The notes under the pieces are model-generated. The model was not told where the DNA came from. It saw only the letters and a list, made by a program, of their open reading frames with translations, and did no database searches. Source: Methylotenera sp. (GTDB taxonomy: Bacteria; Pseudomonadota; Gammaproteobacteria; Burkholderiales; Methylophilaceae). From it: a DNA stretch of 64,000 bases. Where the stretch lies: positions 124,001 to 188,000 of the forward strand of contig JAUYAL010000064.1 in NCBI GenBank assembly GCA_030693535.1, in the 5' to 3' direction. Position 1 is the first letter of the stretch, and each line of letters starts with the position of its first letter. The translations under genes and the position numbers were made by a program. Below are positions 54,993 through 64,000 of this stretch, piece after piece.

Positions 54993-55021
54993 AAATAGCC
55001 ACTTAAAACTAAGTGCTATTT
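54993..55021 (-). terminator. Stem-loop just after the mreB stop
   Basis: AAATAGCCACTT (54993-55004) and AAGTGCTATTT (55011-55021) pair with one bulged base. It is the first hairpin after the mreB stop on minus. Together with the next hairpin, it separates mreB from mreCD and could lower mreCD expression. Confidence 0.45.
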
Positions 55022-55030
55022 AGGCTCAAT

Positions 55031-56176
<1,146 letters not shown>

Positions 56177-56287
56177 TCACGTTGAAAATTAAGGGGTGTT
56201 GGCAACTTAATTGTAACGAGTGATTGAAACAAGTGACTCATTTTGAACATTAAAATGTATTTATTAAAGAATTCGGATTAATGAAAT

Positions 56288-56602
56288 ATGGCATTAAGCA
56301 TTGAAGACATTAAAAAAGTAGCGCACTTAGCGCGCATTGAAGTGAGCGAAAGTGATGCTGTAGCGACTCTCGCTAAACTAACGGGAATTCTTAGATTGAT
56401 TGAACAAATGCAGGCGGTTGATACCACAGGCATAGAGCCGATGTCACATTCTCAAGATTTAAGTCAGCGTTTGCGCGAAGATGTGGTGACTAAATCCAAT
56501 TTACGAGACGAATTTCAAAAGAATGCACCTTTACTTGGAAATGGCTCATCAGAACTAGCCGTATCAGCTGGTTTGTATCTTGTGCCTAAGGTGATTGAGT
56601 AA
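56288..56602 (+). CDS. gatC: Asp/Glu-tRNA amidotransferase subunit C
   Basis: 104 residues, small partner of GatA and Gat[21 protein letters not shown] and [20 protein letters not shown] are the typical GatC blocks. It stabilises GatA. An ATG at 56281 is out of frame and soon stops. gatA begins 23 bases later, so gatCAB is an operon. The presence of gatCAB means Glu-tRNA(Gln) and perhaps Asp-tRNA(Asn) are transamidated. Confidence 0.95.
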   Translation: MALSIEDIKKVAHLARIEVSESDAVATLAKLTGILRLIEQMQAVDTTGIEPMSHSQDLSQRLREDVVTKSNLRDEFQKNAPLLGNGSSELAVSAGLYLVPKVIE

Positions 56603-56624
56603 GAACTTAAAATAAGACTTAAAT

Positions 56625-58124
56625 ATGATTAACAGTAGCCTAAAACAGCTTGGCGATATGCTCCAAGCAAAGAAGATTTCTAGTGTGGAGTTAACACAAA
56701 CTTTTCTTGACAGAATTAAGCTTTATAACCCAAGTATTAATGCTTATATCGCACTAGATGAAGTAAAAACATTAGCGCAAGCAAAAGCAGCAGATGCGCG
56801 TATCTCAGCTGGAAATGTTGCCCCATTGACAGGTATTCCTATCGCGCAAAAAGACATCTTTTGTGCAAAAGGCTGGCCAACCACTTGCGGCTCCAAAATG
56901 CTCGCTAATTTCGTTGCACCTTATGATGCTCATGTCATTACTCAGTTTGATATAGCGGGTGCGGTGAATTTAGGCAAAACTAATATGGATGAATTCGCGA
57001 TGGGTTCATCCAATGAAACTTCATATTTTGGCGGCGTTAAAAACCCTTGGAGTTTCAATCGTGTGCCTGGTGGTAGCAGTGGTGGTAGTGCGGCGGCGGT
57101 GGCGGCGAGGCTTTGCGCTGCGGCTACGGGAACTGACACCGGGGGTTCAATCCGCCAGCCAGCATCTTTATGTGGTTTTACAGGTTTGAAGCCAACTTAT
57201 GGCGCAGTTTCTCGCTACGGTATGATTGCCTTTGCATCATCGCTAGATCAAGCAGGCCCGATGGCAAAAAGTGCAGAAGACTGCGCGCTGATGATGAATG
57301 TGATGGCGGGTTTCGATGAGCGTGACTCGACTAGCTTGAATCGTGAAAAAGAAGACTATGCCCGTAGCTTGAATCAACCTTTAGCTGGTTTAAAAATTGG
57401 TTTGCCAAAAGAATTTTTTGCTGAAGGCTTAGATGCAAGCGTGGGTAAAGTGATTGAAACCGCAATTGCAGAATATAAAAAACTTGGTGCTGAAATTATA
57501 GAAATATCACTGCCAAATACAGGTTTATCAATACCTGTTTACTACGTATTAGCGCCAGCAGAAGCTTCAAGTAACTTATCACGTTATGACGGCGTGCGTT
57601 ACGGTCACCGTGCAGCTGAATATACTGATTTGATGGACATGTATAACAAAAGCCGAGCTGAAGGTTTTGGCGCGGAAGTGAAACGCCGTATTTTGATTGG
57701 TACTTATGTATTAAGCGCCGGTTATTACGATGCTTATTATCTAAAAGCTCAGAAGATTCGCCGTTTAATTGCACAGGACTTTGTCGAAGCTTTCAAAAAG
57801 TGTGATGTAATCATGGGGCCAGCGGCGCCTTCAACTGCATTTAAATCAGGTGAAAAAGTGGATGATCCAGTCGCCATGTACTTACAAGATATTTACACTA
57901 TATCTACCAATTTAGCAGGCTTGCCGGGCATGAGTATACCAGCGGGCTTTGCGCAAAGTGACGATGACGTATCGCTACCGGTTGGTTTGCAAATTATCGG
58001 CAATTATTTTGATGAAGCGCGTATGTTAAATGTTGCGCATCAATATCAACTAGCGACAGATTGGCATACCATTATTCCAAATTTGGACAAGCCAAACTTA
58101 GTAATGCCACAAGGAATTGAATAA
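56625..58124 (+). CDS. gatA: Asp/Glu-tRNA amidotransferase subunit A
   Basis: 499 residues, amidase-signature family; it releases ammonia from glutamine for GatB. Catalytic Ser-Ser-Lys triad: Lys in [15 protein letters not shown] (~76), cis-Ser in [16 protein letters not shown] (~150) and nucleophile Ser in [15 protein letters not shown] (~174). The C-terminal part is normal. One base overlap with gatB (TAATG at 58122-58126). No anomalies. Confidence 0.97.
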   Translation: MINSSLKQLGDMLQAKKISSVELTQTFLDRIKLYNPSINAYIALDEVKTLAQAKAADARISAGNVAPLTGIPIAQKDIFCAKGWPTTCGSKMLANFVAPYDAHVITQFDIAGAVNLGKTNMDEFAMGSSNETSYFGGVKNPWSFNRVPGGSSGGSAAAVAARLCAAATGTDTGGSIRQPASLCGFTGLKPTYGAVSRYGMIAFASSLDQAGPMAKSAEDCALMMNVMAGFDERDSTSLNREKEDYARSLNQPLAGLKIGLPKEFFAEGLDASVGKVIETAIAEYKKLGAEIIEISLPNTGLSIPVYYVLAPAEASSNLSRYDGVRYGHRAAEYTDLMDMYNKSRAEGFGAEVKRRILIGTYVLSAGYYDAYYLKAQKIRRLIAQDFVEAFKKCDVIMGPAAPSTAFKSGEKVDDPVAMYLQDIYTISTNLAGLPGMSIPAGFAQSDDDVSLPVGLQIIGNYFDEARMLNVAHQYQLATDWHTIIPNLDKPNLVMPQGIE

Positions 58125-59587
58125 TGGAATGGGAAGTTGTCATTGGGTTAGAAACTCACACTCAATTAAGAACCAACACGAAGATTTTTTCCGGAGCGTC
58201 CGTAAAATATGGAGCAGAGCCAAATACACAGGCTTGTGAAGTGAGCATTGCCTTGCCAGGTGTATTGCCGGTGCTAAATAAAGAAGCTGTACAGTGTGCC
58301 ATTAAGTTTGGCTTGGCAATCAATGCACATATTGCACCTCGCTCAGTATTTGCACGTAAAAATTATTTTTATCCTGATTTGCCAAAAGGCTATCAAATTA
58401 GCCAGTTTGAGTTGCCTGTTGTCGGTAAAGGCGCTGTTACCATACAAGTGCCAGCCGTTGGTAAAAATGCTGCTTATGAAAAAGTTGTGAATATTACGCG
58501 GGCACATTTGGAAGAGGATGCAGGTAAGTCGGTACATGATTTAAAAAATAATGGCGCCGTTGAGGGTATGAGCGGTATCGATTTGAATCGCGCAGGTACA
58601 CCATTGTTAGAAATCGTGACTGAACCAGATATGCGCTCTGCGGCTGAAGCAGTGGCTTACGCTAAAAAACTACATGAGCTAGTACAATGGATAGGCATTT
58701 GCGACGGCAATATGCAAGAAGGCAGCTTTCGCTGTGATGTAAACGTATCAGTGCGTCCTAAAGGCACTGAAAAACTTGGAACGCGTCGCGAAATTAAAAA
58801 CCTCAATTCTTTCAAATTCATGACTCAAGCGATTGAGTATGAAACCCGCTGGCAAATTGAAATGCTAGAAGATGGTGGAAAGATACAGCAGGCAACGGTT
58901 TTGTTCAACCCAGATACTGGCGAAACACGCGCTATGCGCAGCAAGGAAGAAGCGAACGATTACCGCTACTTCCCAGATCCTGATTTGTTGCCATTAGTGA
59001 TTACAGAAGCGGACAAAGACGCTGTAAAAGCCCAGATGCCAGAACTACCAGAAGCGATGAAAGCGCGTTTTGAGGCACAATATGCTTTGTCTAGCTACGA
59101 TGCAAACGCCCTGACCACTTCACGTGATTTAGCCAACTATTTTGTTGCAACCATTGATGCCGGTGCTGATGCAAAACAATCGGCAAACTGGGTAATGGGG
59201 TCACTGACCGCCAAATTAAATGCAGTTGATACAAGTATTAGCGAATCACCTATTAGCGCACAGCAACTTGCACAGTTGTTAAAACGCATTGGCGATAACA
59301 CGATTTCAAACAATGCAGCCAAACAAGTGTTTGAAGCAATGTGGAATGCTGAAGGAAGTGTTGACGACATTATTGCGGTTAAAGGCTTAAAACAAGAGTC
59401 AGATAGTGGTGCTATTGAGGCGATTATTGATGAGGTGCTCAAAGCAAATCTCGCCATGGTTGAAGAGTTTAAAGCAGGTAAAGAAAAAGCCTTTAATGCG
59501 CTGGTAGGTCAAGCCATGAAAGCCTCAAAAGGTAAAGCCAACCCTACACAAGTCAATGATATGCTGAAGAAGAAGCTTACGGTTTAG
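58124..59587 (+). CDS. gatB: Asp/Glu-tRNA amidotransferase subunit B
   Basis: 487 residues. GatB phosphorylates and amidates misacylated tRNA with ammonia from Gat[21 protein letters not shown] starts it; [46 protein letters not shown] and [16 protein letters not shown] are family blocks. The C-terminal YqeY-like tail (~395-487) includes [13 protein letters not shown]. The 3' end overlaps the convergent DUF4124 gene by 11 bases. Confidence 0.97.
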   Translation: MEWEVVIGLETHTQLRTNTKIFSGASVKYGAEPNTQACEVSIALPGVLPVLNKEAVQCAIKFGLAINAHIAPRSVFARKNYFYPDLPKGYQISQFELPVVGKGAVTIQVPAVGKNAAYEKVVNITRAHLEEDAGKSVHDLKNNGAVEGMSGIDLNRAGTPLLEIVTEPDMRSAAEAVAYAKKLHELVQWIGICDGNMQEGSFRCDVNVSVRPKGTEKLGTRREIKNLNSFKFMTQAIEYETRWQIEMLEDGGKIQQATVLFNPDTGETRAMRSKEEANDYRYFPDPDLLPLVITEADKDAVKAQMPELPEAMKARFEAQYALSSYDANALTTSRDLANYFVATIDAGADAKQSANWVMGSLTAKLNAVDTSISESPISAQQLAQLLKRIGDNTISNNAAKQVFEAMWNAEGSVDDIIAVKGLKQESDSGAIEAIIDEVLKANLAMVEEFKAGKEKAFNALVGQAMKASKGKANPTQVNDMLKKKLTV

Positions 59588-60269
59588 TAACTAATGCCGC
59601 CTCAGGTTTAGTGCCAGCTTCTGCAGTATTATTTTTAAGGGCAATGAAACGCATTTTGTCGCGGTCAAAACGTTGACGAGTTTCTTCCATCGCTGTTTTA
59701 CGTTGATTGATTTGTATTTCTGTTCTTGCAAGTGCAGCTTTGTTGTTTTTAATGTCCGCGCTTAAATCGACTGGGATCGCTTTATTCTTTTTAATAAATT
59801 TATTAGCAATACTTTGATTTTCTGTCAGTTTTTTAAAGCTATTTTTTTTCTGTAATTGCAGATTTTCAATCGCAATGATGTCTAGTTGTAAGTTACGATC
59901 ACGTGCTAAGTCTATCTCATTGGCATTAGTAAAAGCATCAAGTAGTGCTTTGTCTTTTTTATTTTGAGCCAGCTTAGCCGCATCTATCGCCTGATCTTGA
60001 ACGCTGACGGGCTTATAGCGCTTTAATGTAACACCTTGCTTGCTAATTTCTGAGCTTTCACGATTTACATATTGAGCAGGCACATTATCTCCATAGTGAG
60101 TAACGCCTTTATCATCCTTCCATTTCACAATTGCACTATGTGCAGGGGATGAAAAAGAAGCAACTAAAATTAGTACACAACACAGACTTACATAAAAAAT
60201 TTGGCGTTGAATGTCTTTCGATGCACCATTAGCGCCGTCATTGATATACATTTCTTGCAAGATATTCAT
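59577..60269 (-). CDS. DUF4124 protein with coiled coil
   Basis: 230 residues. A signal or anchor helix ([22 protein letters not shown]) ends near AxS, then the DUF4124 signature [20 protein letters not shown]. Most of the rest is a Lys/Asn-rich coiled coil (~95-210) with repeated [11 protein letters not shown] and KNKAAL patterns. DUF4124 proteins are periplasmic and have no known function; many occur in betaproteobacteria. A long N-terminal extension ([18 protein letters not shown]) is unusual; an internal start is possible. Converges with gatB. Confidence 0.82.
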   Translation of the reverse strand: MNILQEMYINDGANGASKDIQRQIFYVSLCCVLILVASFSSPAHSAIVKWKDDKGVTHYGDNVPAQYVNRESSEISKQGVTLKRYKPVSVQDQAIDAAKLAQNKKDKALLDAFTNANEIDLARDRNLQLDIIAIENLQLQKKNSFKKLTENQSIANKFIKKNKAIPVDLSADIKNNKAALARTEIQINQRKTAMEETRQRFDRDKMRFIALKNNTAEAGTKPEAALVTKP

Positions 60270-60310
60270 TTTTTATGAACGTAATCCTTATAACCTAGTG
60301 GATGTAAACG

Positions 60311-60979
60311 TTAATTTACACCATATTGTTGGCGATATGCGCTAACCGCATGCAAATTTTGCGCCATATCTTGTTTAATTTGTAAATATTTTAATAAATC
60401 ACTCAGATTTGCAATAGTGCAAACAGGTATTTGATGGTTTTTGATAACTTCTTGCACTGCAGATAGCTCACCTAAACCCTTTTCTTGCCGATCTATAGCA
60501 ATAGCTACGCCACATGCTGTGCCGCCATTAGCGGTAATCAGCGTAACAGACTCACGCACTGATGTTCCTGCCGAAATTACGTCATCTATGATGAGGACTC
60601 GGCCTTTTAGAGGGCTACCGACGATGACACCACCTTCGCCGTGGTCTTTTGCCTCTTTGCGATTATATGCGTAAGGAATATTACGCCCATCTTTTGCAAA
60701 AGCAATCGCGATGCTGGCTGTTAAGGTAATGCCTTTATAGGCCGGGCCAAAAAGCATGTCAAACGCTATGCCAGAATTTTTAATCGCCGTAGCGTAAAAC
60801 TCTCCTAATTTCATCAAACTTTCGCCATCATTAAACAAACCTGCATTAAAAAAGTAAGGGCTCAAACGGCCTGCTTTGGTTTTAAATTCGCCAAAGCGTA
60901 AAACCTCTTTTTTAATAGCAAATGCGATAAAATCTTGCCTGAATTGGTCAGACTGCCCAGTAGTGTTTTTGTTGCTCAT
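60311..60979 (-). CDS. pyrE: Orotate phosphoribosyltransferase
   Basis: 222 residues. PyrE makes orotidine 5'-phosphate from orotate and PRPP. The PRPP-binding motif is RVLIIDDVISAGTSVRESV, and FGPAYKGITLTASIAIAFA plus AYNRKEAKDHGEGGVIVGS hold the catalytic Lys and loop. MSNKNTTGQSDQFRQDFIAF starts it; typical PyrE starts a little later, but the Gln-rich lead is plausible. It is divergent from the exonuclease gene with a 29-base gap. Confidence 0.95.
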   Translation of the reverse strand: MSNKNTTGQSDQFRQDFIAFAIKKEVLRFGEFKTKAGRLSPYFFNAGLFNDGESLMKLGEFYATAIKNSGIAFDMLFGPAYKGITLTASIAIAFAKDGRNIPYAYNRKEAKDHGEGGVIVGSPLKGRVLIIDDVISAGTSVRESVTLITANGGTACGVAIAIDRQEKGLGELSAVQEVIKNHQIPVCTIANLSDLLKYLQIKQDMAQNLHAVSAYRQQYGVN

Positions 60980-61008
60980 ATCAAGTTAATTATATTAAGG
61001 ATTAAGTT

Positions 61009-61815
61009 TTGAAGATTATATCGCTAAACCTCAACGGCATACGCTCTGCAACAAATAAAGGCGTTCAAAAATGGCTACAAACGCAAAATGCAGACGTAGT
61101 TTGCATGCAAGAAATCAAAGCCCAACAAGCCGATATGACGCCAGAAATGCTCAATCCCCCCGGCTATTATGGCTATTTTCATTACGCAGAAAAAAAAGGC
61201 TATAGCGGCGTAGGTATTTACTGCAAAACAAAGCCAGATGAGGTGATTGAAGGATTAGGCGGCTCAAATGGTGGCGTACAAGATATTGATAGCGAAGGGC
61301 GTTATCTAGAGTGCCGCTTTGATAATCATCCAAGCTTGGGTAATTTGAGTGTGATTTCACTCTACCTGCCAAGCGGCTCCAGTGGAGAGGAACGCCAAGC
61401 CTTTAAATTTAGCGTGATGACGCGCTTTATGCTTCACATGCAAACGCTGATAAAAAGTGGTCGCGAAATCATTATCTGCGGCGACTGGAACATCGCACAT
61501 AAAGAAGCTGACCTTAAAAACTACAAGGGCAACAAGAAAAACTCAGGATTTTTGCCAGAAGAGCGCGCATGGCTGACGACTTTATTTGACGAAGTTGGCT
61601 GGGTAGATGTTTACCGCACTATGCACCCCAACACCACAGATGAATGCTATACATGGTGGAGCAATCGTGGCGCAGCGTATGAGAAGAATGTAGGCTGGCG
61701 GTTGGATTATCAAATAGCCACGCCAGCAACGGCGGCAAAATCGATTTCAACTTGTGTTTATAAGGCTGAGCGCTTTAGTGACCATGCGCCTTTGATTGTT
61801 GAGTATTTGGACTAG
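61009..61815 (+). CDS. xth: Exodeoxyribonuclease III (AP endonuclease family)
   Basis: 268 residues from TTG 61009, which has AAGG upstream at good spacing. It repairs abasic sites and removes 3' blocks. Metal and catalytic residues appear in ISLNLNGIRSATNKG (Asn), VVCMQEIKAQ (Glu), GDWNIAHKEADL (Asp, Asn) and the final FSDHAPLIVEYLD (Asp-His). WSNRGAAYEKNVGWRLDYQI is the usual late block. Divergent from pyrE. Family members include Xth and ExoA; both names apply. Confidence 0.93.
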   Translation: MKIISLNLNGIRSATNKGVQKWLQTQNADVVCMQEIKAQQADMTPEMLNPPGYYGYFHYAEKKGYSGVGIYCKTKPDEVIEGLGGSNGGVQDIDSEGRYLECRFDNHPSLGNLSVISLYLPSGSSGEERQAFKFSVMTRFMLHMQTLIKSGREIIICGDWNIAHKEADLKNYKGNKKNSGFLPEERAWLTTLFDEVGWVDVYRTMHPNTTDECYTWWSNRGAAYEKNVGWRLDYQIATPATAAKSISTCVYKAERFSDHAPLIVEYLD

Positions 61816-62125
61816 AACTTATTCAAACTAACTTACAGCTTGTTAGAAATTGGAGTGAAAATGGATACGAATTCTTAAGAAAATTGATGTAACAAGACGA
61901 CAGCTTGTCACAGTAGTGCGACTGCTTTTTGATGAATGAGGATAGCGTCTCAATTTTCTCGTTAGTAGCAAATGCATGGGCGGTAATCGGAAACAAGAGC
62001 CTCTTGCCGAAAACTCCCATGAAGCTTGCGCTGCTTGGCGCGGTAGCAGGGGAGAAGAAGTCAAAGGCATGATGTTATGAAATGCCCTGCGACCCACATG
62101 GATATTAGCTTGCAGAGCAGATGAT
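61816..62125. other. Gap of about 310 bases without a recognised gene
   Basis: No convincing gene. Two overlapping minus-strand open frames (61823-62020 and 61843-62097) lack similarity that I recognise. The right half (61970-62110) has visibly more G and C than its neighbours and holds short palindromes such as CAAGAGCCTCTTG and GACAGCTTGTC. It may be a decayed element, an RNA or a noncoding repeat. Confidence 0.4.
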
Positions 62126-62989
62126 TTATGATCTTTTGTAGCTGATTTTACTAAATATCATCAAGCCACCCGCTACAATAATCAACATGCCGATTAAACT
62201 TATAAAATCAGGCGTGTGGTCAAAAAAGACATAGCCGATTAAGCCTGCAAATAATAGTTGTATGTATGAAAATGGCGCGAGTGTTGAGGGTTTTGCATGT
62301 AGGTAAGCTTTGGTCATCCACAAGTGACTGACGAGTGCTGATACGCCAAGTAATACCATTAATAAAGCAAAGTATGGTGTGGGTGTTTTCCAAAAAAATG
62401 GCAGTAGCAGGCTTGTTACCAGCACGCTGACTACTCCGCTGATAAAGTTTGTGGTGCTGGAGCTATCGGTATGGTTAAGTTTGCGGGTAATGATTTGGTA
62501 TAGGCTGAACGAGAATGCTGCGCCAAGCGCTAGCAGTGCAACTGGGTGGAACATGCTACCACCGGGTCGCACGATGAATAAAACTCCAATAAAGCCAATC
62601 GCCACGGCTACCCATTGCAAACGCTCAATGCGCTCGCCCAAAAGCGGGCCAGACATTGCAGTGACTAATAATGGGCTGAGGTAAATAATGGCGGTGCCTT
62701 CTGCTAGTGGAATATAGTGAAGCGCGCTGATGAACATTAAATTGGTATTGGCCATGCACAAGCCGCGAATAATTTGCAGTTTGGGTTTTTTGGTGGCGAA
62801 TAAAGTGCGATATGATGGTGGTCTTAATACAGTCAGCATCAGCGAAATATGCACCATATACCTTACCCATAGCACCATGACGACTGGGTAAAAATTGGTG
62901 AGGTATTTAGATAGCGCATCACTACTTGCAAACAAAAACACGGCAACACAGAGGAATAAAATACCTTTTTGAGGGTGGTCGATGTTCAC
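62126..62989 (-). CDS. EamA/DMT-family transporter
   Basis: 287 residues with ten membrane helices arranged as two EamA repeats of five. First repeat starts GILFLCVAVFLFASSDALSK; the LAEGTAIIYLSPLLVTAMSGP block and the second repeat's APFSYIQLLFAGLIGYVFF are typical. Members export amino acids or other metabolites; the substrate is not predictable. It stands alone between the gap region and the DUF1223 gene. Confidence 0.88.
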   Translation of the reverse strand: MNIDHPQKGILFLCVAVFLFASSDALSKYLTNFYPVVMVLWVRYMVHISLMLTVLRPPSYRTLFATKKPKLQIIRGLCMANTNLMFISALHYIPLAEGTAIIYLSPLLVTAMSGPLLGERIERLQWVAVAIGFIGVLFIVRPGGSMFHPVALLALGAAFSFSLYQIITRKLNHTDSSSTTNFISGVVSVLVTSLLLPFFWKTPTPYFALLMVLLGVSALVSHLWMTKAYLHAKPSTLAPFSYIQLLFAGLIGYVFFDHTPDFISLIGMLIIVAGGLMIFSKISYKRS

Positions 62990-63097
62990 TTAGCAACGCT
63001 ATATTTAATTTTGAAACTTATTCTATCTTAAATCCTTATCAATTATTGTGTTGAATTTGCTGTCAACGAGTGATTCTTTATTAAACTACACTTTGTA

Positions 63098-63889
63098 TTA
63101 AGAACAAAAGGGCAAAGCTAAACTCTGCAAAATCTCACCGGTATTATTATCTTGCGCAAATATCACAACGCCTGCATGCCTACCTTTCAATTCTGATTTT
63201 AGACTGAAATTTTTTGCAAATTCATTTTGGTTGTTAAGTTGATAGGCACCAAAGAAATTACGTACCACATAATCGTGCTTAAGTTCGCGACCATTGTTTT
63301 CACCTGCTTTCACATGGCTGACTAATTTATTTTCATAGATTGCTACAAAAATATCCACATTTTTAATATCTGCAGGGTTAACAGCTTTGGCGCTGGCTTG
63401 CAGTGTAATTTCACCATTGTTTTGCGTAATGGCTTCTAGGCTTAAGTTGGCGCGCGAAGCTAATTTCTGGTTGGCAGCTATTGCTTGATTTAAGCGCGAT
63501 TCGTCTGAGCCTCTAAAATCACGTCCATTTAATAAAAATTGAGGTGTGTACACGTAGCCAGCACCTGCAAAAGTAGCAGTTTTGCGTTGGCGATCAGAAT
63601 ATTCAGCTTTGGAGAATTTATCTTTCCAGCCAATGTAATCCCAATAATCCACATGAAAAGCTAACGGAATCACTTTTTTAGGGTCGGATTTCAAACCGCT
63701 TAGCCATTTATCTGCAGGAGGGCAACTACTACAACCCTCAGATGTGTACAACTCAAGTAAAGGTACTGTTAATGCACCACTCTTGGCGTTGCATTCTGCG
63801 GCAATTACAGATTTCGACACAAAAATTAATACAATAAGTGTAATGAGATGAAGAGTAGGGAAAAGATTTCTTTGATGAGCTATTAACAT
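63098..63889 (-). CDS. DUF1223 thioredoxin-like secreted protein
   Basis: 263 residues with a signal peptide (LHLITLIVLIFVSKSVIAAE, cut near AAE). The family signature LELYTSEGCSSCPPADKWLS contains a CxxC in a thioredoxin-like fold; HVDYWDYIGWKDKFSKAEYS and GYVYTPQFLLNGRDFRGSD are further DUF1223 blocks. The C-terminal half is beta-rich. Function is unknown; a periplasmic redox role is suggested by the CxxC. The right-hand 110 bases hold no gene I can see. Confidence 0.9.
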   Translation of the reverse strand: MLIAHQRNLFPTLHLITLIVLIFVSKSVIAAECNAKSGALTVPLLELYTSEGCSSCPPADKWLSGLKSDPKKVIPLAFHVDYWDYIGWKDKFSKAEYSDRQRKTATFAGAGYVYTPQFLLNGRDFRGSDESRLNQAIAANQKLASRANLSLEAITQNNGEITLQASAKAVNPADIKNVDIFVAIYENKLVSHVKAGENNGRELKHDYVVRNFFGAYQLNNQNEFAKNFSLKSELKGRHAGVVIFAQDNNTGEILQSLALPFCS

Positions 63890-64000
63890 AAGAATTTTCT
63901 TTGAGTAATAGACAATTGGTCGCGCGTCATCTGAAAAACTTACACATCAATCTACATTTCATTACTATTTTATTTTAAAAATTTTAATATTCTTTAGTGG

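Overview
The window is an AT-rich, gene-dense stretch of bacterial chromosome. Gene content points to a betaproteobacterium, most likely Nitrosomonadales and plausibly Methylophilaceae (a Methylotenera-like methylotroph). The signs are the sigma factor/DUF3619/DUF3106/RDD cluster, DUF3108 and DUF4124 proteins, the gshA type paired with gshB, lptM-lysA, and the mreBCD-mrdA-rodA-rlpA-dacC-ybeD-lipB-lipA run. The genus is inference. I saw no rRNA, tRNA, prophage, insertion sequence or CRISPR array.

Layout. 1-1.2 kb: the 3' end of a TPR protein, then a decayed soxY-soxZ pair (thiosulfate-oxidation carrier) carrying in-frame stops. 1.4-3.8 kb: ahpC and ahpF, the peroxide-reducing pair, separated by strong hairpins. 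3.8-9.6 kb (mostly minus): a DUF2892 protein, a FAD dehydrogenase, an unknown membrane protein, nhaA, hda and an AI-2E-type permease. 9.6-9.75 kb: a nested inverted-repeat element. 9.8-15.7 kb (plus): purM, two DUF3108 genes, an RsmB-type methyltransferase, a palindromic repeat and a DAACS symporter. 15.7-20.5 kb (minus): an RND efflux pump and its adaptor, then ampD. 20.7 kb: a cation/Ca2+ antiporter. 21.7-25.0 kb (minus): the PilS-PilR two-component system. 25.3-27.3 kb (plus): the sigma factor cluster, whose last gene contains an intrinsic-terminator-like hairpin inside its first codons. 27.3-32.7 kb: nadA, nudB, ispH, purU, a tiny secreted protein, lysA and lptM. 33.0-41.3 kb (plus): a type IV pilus minor pilin operon (pilE-like, fimT/gspH, pilV, pilW, pilX, pilY1). 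41.4-56.1 kb (all minus): a third DUF3108 gene, apbE, gshB, gshA, lipA, lipB, ybeD, dacC, rlpA, rodA, mrdA, mreD, mreC and mreB. 56.3-59.6 kb (plus): gatC-gatA-gatB. The end holds a DUF4124 gene, pyrE, an exonuclease III gene, an unexplained 310-base gap, an EamA transporter and a DUF1223 gene.

Functionally this is mostly core genome: cell shape and wall synthesis, lipoate, glutathione, purine, pyrimidine and NAD synthesis, tRNA-Gln charging, redox defence and type IV pili with their PilSR regulators. I did not find a clearly novel multi-gene system. The most interesting points are the soxYZ remnants, the terminator embedded in the RDD gene, the sigma/DUF3619 pair as a possible sigma/anti-sigma unit, the nested repeat near purM, three DUF3108 paralogues (two with a TonB-like build), and the composition-shifted gap at 61.8-62.1 kb.
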